NCBI GenBank assembly: GCA_903867845.1
Contig: CAIPSZ010000065.1
Location: forward strand, 1-5,741
Origin: Candidatus Kerfeldbacteria bacterium
Lineage (GTDB): Bacteria > Patescibacteriota > Patescibacteriia > PEXW01
Length of the DNA: 5,741 nucleotides
Direction of reading: 5' to 3'
A program made the position numbers and the translations under genes. The notes below the pieces were generated by a model. The model was not told the origin of the DNA and ran no database searches. It saw nothing but the letters and a program-made list of their open reading frames with translations. Every line of letters begins with the position of its first letter. Within the stretch, counting starts at the first letter, position 1. Positions 1-4,457 of this stretch are shown piece after piece.

Positions 1-1
1 C

Positions 2-391
2 ACGCTTCACGATATGCGCGGGAAGTGCATCAGCGCGTCGTACGATCAACTCGAGTTCGTCGGTATCCGGCTGCTGGCGAAGCAGTGCTTTTGCTGCATC
101 AGCCACAAGCCACTTGTACTCGCAGTGCTTGATGATGCACACGAGGTCAACGTTTTTCGGTTGCTGGTTGAGCAGACGGTATGTAGCAGCCTCTCGGATG
201 GAGGGCACATCTTCAATGAGCTTGCATAAGCTACTGTTGAGGATTTTTTTCCGTTCCGACAACTTGGCCCAGGTAAATTCGGCTAGCTTCGTGCAACCAT
301 CCATCAGGTCAACGAGTTCGTCTTCGGGGGTAGCGGAATGCACTTCATTTTTCAATTCCCATAGTGCTTGGGAACTTCGGCTTTTTTTCAT
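2..391 (-). CDS. Hypothetical protein with HEAT-like helical repeats (3' end cut by window edge)
   Basis: Open frame of 130 codons from an ATG at 391 to the left edge with no stop, so the C-terminus is outside the window. The start is well supported: an AAGGAGA Shine-Dalgarno element lies about 6 nt before the ATG, and a sigma70-type promoter sits further upstream. The protein is soluble and probably all-helical, with a basic N-terminus (MKKSR) and no signal peptide or membrane segment. Residues 68-89 and 99-119 are two copies of one pattern, AAxxxLLxQQPxxxxLxxII(K/R), with a period of about 31 residues; residues 37-66 may be a third, degenerate copy. Such repeats are typical of HEAT-like solenoids used for protein binding, but I cannot name a family or partner. 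Plus-strand frames over this stretch lack these signals and are shadows. The coding call is fairly secure; the repeat assignment is an inference. Confidence 0.75.
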   Translation of the reverse strand, partial: MKKSRSSQALWELKNEVHSATPEDELVDLMDGCTKLAEFTWAKLSERKKILNSSLCKLIEDVPSIREAATYRLLNQQPKNVDLVCIIKHCEYKWLVADAAKALLRQQPDTDELELIVRRADALPAHIVKR

Positions 392-393
392 GT

Positions 394-403
394 TTTCTCT
401 CCT
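394..403 (-). promoter_or_regulatory. Shine-Dalgarno site of the HEAT-like gene
   Basis: Read on the minus strand, AAGGAGAG precedes the ATG at 391 by a normal distance. It fixes the start and shows that this genome does use anti-SD pairing, unlike the apparently SD-less glyA, Nudix and 4374 genes. Confidence 0.75.
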
Positions 404-470
404 TATGTTTATTTCCTAGTCTGTGACTGATTGACGTTTTCTCAGGTTAAGCATAATTATAGGACTAGCG

Positions 471-499
471 AGGATACCAGGAGGCTGCGTGTTTGTCAA
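471..499 (-). promoter_or_regulatory. Sigma70-type promoter for the HEAT-like gene
   Basis: On the minus strand a perfect -35 TTGACA (499-494) is followed after exactly 17 nt by TATCCT (476-471), a 4/6 match to the -10 consensus. The start would fall near 464, giving a leader of about 70 nt before the ATG at 391. A perfect TATAAT lies further down at 461-456 but has no -35 at the usual spacing, so it is at best an alternative -10. The promoter lies just beyond the terminator of the upstream NlpC/P60 gene, which supports separate transcription. Confidence 0.55.
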
Positions 500-516
500 C
501 CCTTTATCTGTAGCGT

Positions 517-559
517 CTTGTTAAAGAAGACCGCCCTGCTCAATGTGAGCGCGGGCGGT
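517..559 (-). terminator. Rho-independent terminator of the NlpC/P60 gene
   Basis: ACCGCCC (559-553 on the minus strand) pairs with GGGCGGT (536-530), and inside it GCTCA (550-546) pairs with TGAGC (542-538) around a CAT loop, with only small internal bulges. The stem is followed on the minus strand by CTTCTTTAACAAG, a T-rich but interrupted tract. The stem includes the TGA stop of the NlpC/P60 gene (542-540), so the terminator overlaps the end of the coding sequence. Confidence 0.65.
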
Positions 560-1193
560 GAGTTTGCAAGTGCTTGCGTACAAGTGCCTCGAGTTCTCCA
601 GGCGTATGCACCCAGAGCAGGTGACTGGGCAAGTTGGCAACGCCGCACTCATGGATGTTTTGGAGGAGGCGTTTCGCCACAATGATCGGCCCTTGGATTT
701 TTGCAATCGGGACTTCCACGACGGTTTTTGTGCCCACGTTATCCGCGTGGACGCAGAGTTCATCCCGCGTCACCATGGCCACGTGGCCAATGCGCTCCGC
801 GTAGTCCGGGTGGCGCCACGCACCCCGGCCAGTGGTGAAGAGCAGGTCGCCAGGTTGATATGGCGGCCCGACTTTCTCCCCGTGGTCCACGATGAGGTGG
901 GTGTAGCGAGGGAGCCAGTAGCCAGCGTGCGCGTAGATGAATTGCACCAGGGTGGAGCAATCGAACGTCCGGGGCCGGGCGCTGCGTAGAGCATTCCGTC
1001 GGTAGCGCATTCCGCAACACTGCTGGGCCACGTGCACTAGGTCGTACTGGTGGTAGGTGAGGTGGAGCTGGTGCAGGATTTCCAGCACCTCAGCGGGCCG
1101 CATGGCAGGATTGCCAAGAAGTTCACCGAGCGCAACCGGAGTGATGGCGATGTACCCAAGGGTTGGGTGCACGTCGCGTCGGGTGTGGGCCAT
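540..1193 (-). CDS. NlpC/P60 family cysteine peptidase, no signal peptide
   Basis: A protein of 217 residues with the papain-like NlpC/P60 fold, whose members cleave peptide or amide bonds, most often in peptidoglycan stem peptides. The C-terminal half carries the signature: FDCSTLVQFIY with nucleophile Cys79, LPRYT at 94-98, the PGDLLF strand at 114-119, catalytic His137 in IGHVAMVT, and His149 as likely third polar residue. Residues 1-55 form a separate, mostly helical N-terminal region that I do not recognise; it replaces the SH3b or LysM wall-binding modules common in this family. There is no signal peptide, membrane helix or lipobox, so export, if any, must use another route, or the substrate is intracellular. 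The tail at 195-217 is charged and basic. The ATG at 1193 is preceded by GGAGG at good spacing. It is flanked by hairpins at 1272-1289 and 530-559, suggesting a monocistronic unit. Family secure; substrate unknown. Confidence 0.92.
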   Translation of the reverse strand: MAHTRRDVHPTLGYIAITPVALGELLGNPAMRPAEVLEILHQLHLTYHQYDLVHVAQQCCGMRYRRNALRSARPRTFDCSTLVQFIYAHAGYWLPRYTHLIVDHGEKVGPPYQPGDLLFTTGRGAWRHPDYAERIGHVAMVTRDELCVHADNVGTKTVVEVPIAKIQGPIIVAKRLLQNIHECGVANLPSHLLWVHTPGELEALVRKHLQTHRPRSH

Positions 1194-1199
1194 GGGGCG

Positions 1200-1205
1200 C
1201 CTCCG
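1200..1205 (-). promoter_or_regulatory. Shine-Dalgarno site of the NlpC/P60 gene
   Basis: On the minus strand CGGAGG lies about 6 nt before the ATG at 1193. It supports this start over internal codons. Confidence 0.65.
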
Positions 1206-1235
1206 AAGGTTTAAGGTTCACTTTTCTTTGTCCGA

Positions 1236-1264
1236 ACTCTACAGAAGAAAACCAAAACGTGCAA
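1236..1264 (-). promoter_or_regulatory. Possible promoter of the NlpC/P60 gene
   Basis: On the minus strand TTGCAC (1264-1259) and TAGAGT (1241-1236) are separated by 17 nt. The boxes match the consensus at only 3/6 and 4/6 positions. Position favours it: it lies downstream of the preceding unit's hairpin and about 40 nt ahead of the ATG. Tentative. Confidence 0.3.
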
Positions 1265-1265
1265 T

Positions 1266-1289
1266 GAAAATAGGTCGTATGCACGACCT
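1266..1289 (-). terminator. Hairpin terminator of the glyA-Nudix-membrane protein unit
   Basis: A perfect 7-bp stem, AGGTCGT (1289-1283) with ACGACCT (1278-1272), closes a GCAT loop and is followed on the minus strand by ATTTTC. It lies about 35 nt after the TAA of the membrane-protein gene. The stem is short and the T-run only four long, so termination may be partial. On the plus strand no T-run follows, so the element has minus-strand polarity. Confidence 0.5.
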
Positions 1290-1324
1290 CGTAGTTGAGA
1301 CAGTAATTGTTTTTCTAATTTGAG

Positions 1325-1663
1325 TTAGCTGCAACCAAACGAATAACTGGGCCAAGAATGGACAATGAGAAGAAGCGTGAGTGCAATGATGCTCAATAGT
1401 ATTTTGTATGCAATGCGGATTTTCGGCTTACGCCACAGAATAGCAATGATGGTGAGGAATAGTACTATTGGGATGAAGCCAAGTGAAAAATTACTCTGCG
1501 AGAATGAGCAGAAGGTAATGTCAGAACGTTGTTCTGCAATTTTCCAATACACATTGTCATTGATGATTTTTGCAACGCTGGCACTTATGACTGCAATAAA
1601 TGATGCAAGGAGAACAAAAATGAGGTACGTATTCCAGGTAATTTTTTTCGTGGGTTGTTCCAT
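1325..1663 (-). CDS. Small three-helix membrane protein of unknown function
   Basis: A hydrophobic protein of 112 residues from the ATG at 1663. Likely membrane helices are residues 11-34, 61-77 and 84-102. The basic N-terminus (TKK) and the RKPKIR linker between helices 2 and 3 (residues 78-83) suggest an N-in topology, which puts the 35-60 loop and the C-terminal tail outside. That outside loop holds Cys52 and the tail holds Cys111, a possible disulfide pair. The ATG lies 8 nt after the Nudix stop, with no visible Shine-Dalgarno, suggesting coupling to the upstream gene. An in-frame TTG at 1693 would add 10 residues and overlap the Nudix gene; it too lacks a well-spaced SD. The gene is visibly more AT-rich (about 40% GC by hand count) than its neighbours, partly because hydrophobic codons are AT-rich. 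I do not recognise a family. Confidence 0.7.
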   Translation of the reverse strand: MEQPTKKITWNTYLIFVLLASFIAVISASVAKIINDNVYWKIAEQRSDITFCSFSQSNFSLGFIPIVLFLTIIAILWRKPKIRIAYKILLSIIALTLLLIVHSWPSYSFGCS

Positions 1664-1671
1664 AGGAGGAT

Positions 1672-2229
1672 TTAGGATAAAAGGTATTTCCAACCCTTGG
1701 TCCGAACTGTGTATGCAGCTTTGGCCACGAGGAACGCTAGGACTGGATCTTGGATTTTTCCGGTAAGCGCAAGTCGTTCAGCCTTTTCTAAAGACATCGG
1801 GACAGCCGTGACGTCTTCCCCTGGATCACCCGGGAGCTTTGATGGGGTGAGCCCGGTCGCAATAAAGACGTACAACGGCCAGTTTTTGTGCATGGGGGAG
1901 CGGTAGAAGAGCTTCAGCATTTTCGCTTTGAAGCCGGCTTCTTCTTGGAGTTCCTTCTGCGCGGCTTGCATGGGCGTACGGCCATCCTCCACTTTGCCCA
2001 CGACGAGGTGCCAGATTTTTCGTTTGGCCAATTCTTTGTACTCTTTGGTTACGACCAAACGCCGTTTCGCATCAAATGGCAAGACCACGGCCGTGGGCAC
2101 GCGGTGCAGGTACTCAAACGTTTTCTTCCGTCCGTCGGGCAAGGTCGCAGTGGTGTGACTGATGTTGTAGATGATGCCCCGGAACACGATGCGGTGCTTG
2201 CCCAGGGTGGTGTGCTTACGCTTCGGCAT
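1672..2229 (-). CDS. Nudix hydrolase, ADP-ribose pyrophosphatase-like
   Basis: A protein of 185 residues that probably hydrolyses a nucleoside diphosphate linked to another group, in the cytoplasm. The Nudix box spans residues 78-100: Gly78, then KELQEEAGF at 92-100 with metal-binding Glu93, Glu96 and Glu97. Two consensus positions differ: Arg84 stands where the Gx5E glutamate is expected, and Lys92 replaces the Arg of REUxEE. The N-terminal strand region (HRIVFRGIIYNI, then RVPTAVVLPFD at 43-53) and KIWHLVVGK before the box follow the ADP-ribose pyrophosphatase layout; SPMHKNWPLYVFIATGL at 111-127 is the matching post-box segment. Substrate cannot be fixed from sequence. The ATG at 2229 lies inside the glyA end and overlaps it by 14 nt in another frame, with no Shine-Dalgarno, so translation is probably coupled to glyA. 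The membrane protein follows 8 nt after the stop. Confidence 0.93.
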   Translation of the reverse strand: MPKRKHTTLGKHRIVFRGIIYNISHTTATLPDGRKKTFEYLHRVPTAVVLPFDAKRRLVVTKEYKELAKRKIWHLVVGKVEDGRTPMQAAQKELQEEAGFKAKMLKLFYRSPMHKNWPLYVFIATGLTPSKLPGDPGEDVTAVPMSLEKAERLALTGKIQDPVLAFLVAKAAYTVRTKGWKYLLS

Positions 2230-3502
2230 ACAGTGGATGGTCGTCGGTAAGCTTTTCTACAGCCGTCCGCGCAACGGTGAGCACGGTTTCGTCATCAGGA
2301 TTTTTCAGTACGGCGGCAATGGTTTTGCCCACGGCCACCATGTCGTCTTCGGTGAAACCACGCGTAGTAAGTGCCGGTGTGCCTAGGCGAATGCCAGATG
2401 GATCCATGGGCTTGCGCGTGTCGTAGGGCACGAGGTTCTTATTCACGGTAATACCCACGCTGTCCAACAGCTCCTCGGCTTGTTTGCCGGATAAGCCGAG
2501 CGGGGATACATCCATCAGAATCAAGTGATTATCGGTACCGCCCGTGATGAGCGTGATGCCTTCAGCAGTGAACGTTTCGGCAAGTTTCTTGGCATTCTTC
2601 ACGATCTGCTTGCCGTAGGTTTTGAATTCCGGTGTGGCCGCTTCTTTGAGTGCAACCGCAATGGCGGCAGTCTGGTGGTTGTGCGGCCCGCCCTGTAAAC
2701 CTGGCATGATTGCGGCGTCAACCAGGCCAGCGAGGTCGCGCTTGGTCTTGGGGTGGTACTGGTCGTGGTAGCGGTCTTCTGCTTTCGGCAGCAGGATCAT
2801 AGCACCGCGCGGGCCGCGTAAAGTCTTGTGCGTCGTGGTCATGATCACGTCGGCGTGCGGAACAGGGGATGGGTGCTCACCAGCAATGATGAGCCCGCTG
2901 ATGTGGGAGATATCCGCCATCAAGTACGCACCAACTTCATCGGCAATTTCGCGGAACTTCTGAAAGTCAATGACGCGTGGGTATGCCGTTGCCCCGCAGA
3001 TAATCATTTTCGGCTTCACGGCTTTGGCTTTCTCCCGAATCGCGTCGTAATCCAGTAGGTGTGTCTTTACATCCACACCGTAGTTCTCCGCGTGGAAGAA
3101 CTTGCCCGAGAAGTTGAACTTGTACCCGTGCGTCAGGTGCCCACCTTGGGCCAGGTCCATGCCGAGCACCGTATCGCCCGGTTCGAGCAAGGCAAAGTAG
3201 ATGGCCAAGTTCGCCGGCGAGCCAGAGTACGGCTGGACATTGGCGTGCGCTACACCGAAGAGCTGCTTGGCTCGTTCGCGCGCCAGGTTCTCCACTTCAT
3301 CAATGAACTTGTTTCCGCCGTAGTACCGCGCGCCTGGGTAACCTTCGCTGTACTTGTTCGTCAGAATGGAGCCCATGGCCTCCATGACGGCCTGGCTGGT
3401 GAAGTTTTCGGACGGGATCATTTCCAAACCATCCTGCTGGCGCGCCAGTTCGGCATCGATGAGCTTGCTAATTTCGGGGTCTTCGGTTTGGAGGATGGAC
3501 AT
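2216..3502 (-). CDS. glyA: Serine hydroxymethyltransferase
   Basis: A full-length protein of 428 residues. This PLP enzyme interconverts serine and tetrahydrofolate with glycine and methylene-tetrahydrofolate, the main source of one-carbon units. Family marks run in order: NKYSEGYPGARYYGG (49-63) with the substrate-contacting Tyr51 and Glu53; SGSPAN (93-98); GGHLTHG (120-126) with the ring-stacking His122; MADISHISG (195-203) with Asp197 and His200; TTTHKTLRGPRG (222-233) with the Schiff-base Lys226; and SGIRLGTPALTTRG (369-382) with the carboxylate-binding Arg372. All key residues are present. SGSPAN carries Pro where E. coli GlyA has Gln. The ATG at 3502 has no Shine-Dalgarno, but a -10-like TAGAAT ends 6 nt before it, which suggests a leaderless mRNA. 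It heads a likely unit with the overlapping Nudix gene and the small membrane protein. Confidence 0.98.
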   Translation of the reverse strand: MSILQTEDPEISKLIDAELARQQDGLEMIPSENFTSQAVMEAMGSILTNKYSEGYPGARYYGGNKFIDEVENLARERAKQLFGVAHANVQPYSGSPANLAIYFALLEPGDTVLGMDLAQGGHLTHGYKFNFSGKFFHAENYGVDVKTHLLDYDAIREKAKAVKPKMIICGATAYPRVIDFQKFREIADEVGAYLMADISHISGLIIAGEHPSPVPHADVIMTTTHKTLRGPRGAMILLPKAEDRYHDQYHPKTKRDLAGLVDAAIMPGLQGGPHNHQTAAIAVALKEAATPEFKTYGKQIVKNAKKLAETFTAEGITLITGGTDNHLILMDVSPLGLSGKQAEELLDSVGITVNKNLVPYDTRKPMDPSGIRLGTPALTTRGFTEDDMVAVGKTIAAVLKNPDDETVLTVARTAVEKLTDDHPLYAEA

Positions 3503-3525
3503 GCAAAGATTCTACCGTGCAAAGA
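3502..3525 (-). repeat. Paired TCTTTGCA direct repeat at the glyA start
   Basis: Two identical 8-bp copies, TCTTTGCA on the minus strand, lie at 3525-3518 and 3509-3502, with starts 16 bp apart. One sits between the promoter boxes, the other spans the presumed transcription start and enters the ATG. A 5-bp inverted repeat, CTACC at 3512-3516 and GGTAG at 3526-3530, is interleaved. It could be an operator, or chance in so short a stretch. Confidence 0.4.
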
Positions 3526-3537
3526 GGTAGCTGCCTA
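3509..3537 (-). promoter_or_regulatory. glyA promoter placed for a leaderless transcript
   Basis: On the minus strand TAGGCA (3537-3532, 4/6 match to TTGACA), a 17-nt spacer and TAGAAT (3514-3509, 5/6 match) are followed after only 6 nt by the glyA ATG. Transcription would begin at or within a base or two of the start codon. No Shine-Dalgarno is visible, which agrees. The element fits in the 42-nt gap after the stop of the out-of-frame upstream segment. Confidence 0.5.
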
Positions 3538-3544
3538 GGGTAAT

Positions 3545-3694
3545 TTACGCCGCCTCAGCAAAAACCTGCTCTTTGGCCTTCATCATCTCTTCCCGTACTA
3601 TTGCCGCAACCTCTGACGGCGGCAACTTGTCGTCGTAAAAAATGTTGTGGTAATTACGGTTCTGAATCCCTAAAGCACGTAGATTTCCCAAACT
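3545..3694 (-). pseudogene. Out-of-frame C-terminal continuation of the upstream gene (probable frameshift)
   Basis: After the upstream protein reaches Ile231 its own frame adds only YVL and stops at 3670. The frame one base back is open from 3694 to a TAA at 3547-3545. From 3682 it encodes 45 residues with normal protein character: LRALGIQNRNYHNIFYDD, then a charged helix ending in FAEAA. Joined at about 3683, the text reads QQDKVWEI-LRALGIQ, a smooth amphipathic helix, and the whole protein becomes about 276 residues. A single base lost in or near GAAATCTACG would explain it. I see no classical X XXY YYZ slippery heptamer in the right phase, so a mutation or assembly error is more likely than programmed shifting. 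Alternatively it is a separate gene of 48 residues starting at a TTG (3691), but no Shine-Dalgarno supports that. Whatever the cause, the stretch looks coding. Confidence 0.6.
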
Positions 3695-4374
3695 TTATCC
3701 TGCTGTGGCTTGAAATGATTAGAGAGCACGACGAGGTGAGCAATTTCTAGGTTTTCAGGGTTCAAGTAGGTCGAAGCATCCAGCGCCTCGCACATCCAGC
3801 GCCCACTTTTATTCCGCAGGAGCACTTCGGCGTAGTCAGGATTTTCAGGGTTTGGATTCTGGAAGTACAGAGCGCCATCACGTTCGGTCACCAGGCCTTT
3901 ATCGCGGAGTTTTTCGGTGAGTTCGGACGCTGCTTCTGCCTTGCTGCTCTCGGAAATAAGTAAGTCATCTTCACGAGCTATCCCTTCCTCACCGAGGAGT
4001 TTCTGGATGGTTGTCTTAAAATTCTCCCGAACGTCTTCCGGCAAAGAAATTTGCTTGCCCTCAATCGGGCGGCCATTTGCAAGTTCAGCATCGGGCATGT
4101 TGGTGTTGTACTCATCGTAGAGCGAAATCATCCGGGCTTCGGGGAGCAGCTCGCGAAGGACCTTGGCAATTTCGAGGCCTATCCGCTCCTCATTGGTCAG
4201 ACCACCCGTTTGAATATCGCCGTGGGCAAGGTCGTGGTCGGCGACGTACGGGCTAAATGATTCAAATTCAACCTTCGTTCCTGCGCGGTAGGCAGAAGCG
4301 AATTGGTCGAGCTGGGCTTTGGAAAAGTCCATACTCCCGCGCGTTATTTCCCGCATCATTTCGGGTGATTCCAT
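3670..4374 (-). CDS. Uncharacterised protein with ArgRS-core-like motif order, probably frameshifted near its end
   Basis: An open frame of 234 residues, acidic, soluble, without signal peptide or membrane segment. I do not recognise it as a named family. Its motif order resembles the arginyl-tRNA synthetase catalytic core: VEFESFSPYVA (35-45) like the VEFSSPN strand; DHDLAHGD (46-53) where HIGH would lie; IGLEIAKVLRELL (65-77); YDEYNT (86-91); then SESS (141-144), LRDKGLVTERDGALYF (156-171), LLRNKSGRW (185-193), and VVLSNHFKPQQDKVWEI (215-231) like the gxdH strand and following helix. No KMSKS loop or anticodon-binding domain is present, so a working synthetase is unlikely. This relation is recalled from family patterns, not searched. 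The last three residues (YVL) are probably a frameshift artefact. The ATG at 4374 lacks an SD; ATGs at 4359 and 4356 are alternatives. It lies divergent to the phosphomannomutase. Confidence 0.82.
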   Translation of the reverse strand: MESPEMMREITRGSMDFSKAQLDQFASAYRAGTKVEFESFSPYVADHDLAHGDIQTGGLTNEERIGLEIAKVLRELLPEARMISLYDEYNTNMPDAELANGRPIEGKQISLPEDVRENFKTTIQKLLGEEGIAREDDLLISESSKAEAASELTEKLRDKGLVTERDGALYFQNPNPENPDYAEVLLRNKSGRWMCEALDASTYLNPENLEIAHLVVLSNHFKPQQDKVWEIYVL

Positions 4375-4382
4375 ATGCCGAA

Positions 4383-4411
4383 AGTGTAGCGGGTTTTGGT
4401 TGCACGGGTAA
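4383..4411 (-). promoter_or_regulatory. Promoter of the 4374 gene, near-leaderless placement
   Basis: On the minus strand TTACCC (4411-4406), a 17-nt spacer and TACACT (4388-4383) are each 4/6 matches to consensus. The -10 ends 8 nt before the ATG at 4374 and no Shine-Dalgarno intervenes, so the transcript would be leaderless or nearly so, the same layout as glyA. Confidence 0.4.
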
Positions 4412-4413
4412 AG

Positions 4414-4422
4414 TGGTAAAAT
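4414..4422 (+). promoter_or_regulatory. Extended -10 promoter of the phosphomannomutase gene
   Basis: TGGTAAAAT combines an extended TGN element with a 5/6 -10 box. No good -35 lies 16-18 nt upstream, as is usual for extended -10 promoters. The start would be near 4429, about 29 nt before the ATG at 4458. A weaker TACGAT at 4431-4436 would give a leader of about 15 nt. The element lies within the 83-bp divergent gap, next to the -35 of the opposite promoter. Confidence 0.4.
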
Positions 4423-4457
4423 GCAAGTACTACGATTATTTCGTAACCCTTTTTCCT

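Noticed and set aside
114..419. Plus-strand open frame of 101 codons opposite the HEAT-like gene
   Set aside because: The minus strand has the SD, promoter and repeat structure; the plus frame has none and extends into the promoter-proximal leader.
456..461. Perfect TATAAT on the minus strand
   Set aside because: No -35 at 16-18 nt and no TGN extension; the TTGACA at 499-494 pairs better with TATCCT at 476-471.
558..989. Plus-strand open frame of 143 codons opposite the NlpC/P60 gene
   Set aside because: Antisense to the catalytic domain with Cys79 and His137; no SD or domain support.
1664..1670. Perfect AGGAGGA on the plus strand
   Set aside because: It is a strong SD sequence but on the plus strand, where no gene follows; on the minus strand it reads TCCTCCT and cannot help the 1663 start.
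1365..1766. Plus-strand open frame of 133 codons opposite the membrane protein and Nudix end
   Set aside because: It straddles two minus-strand genes and has no start signals; Met-rich text from antisense reading of Ile/Ala codons.
3059..3538. Plus-strand open frame of 159 codons opposite glyA
   Set aside because: Antisense to the verified SHMT catalytic region and lacking start signals or domains.
3673..3696. Programmed -1 frameshift site
   Set aside because: The sequence around the frame change has no X XXY YYZ heptamer in the zero frame and no clear downstream pseudoknot, so mutation or assembly error is preferred.
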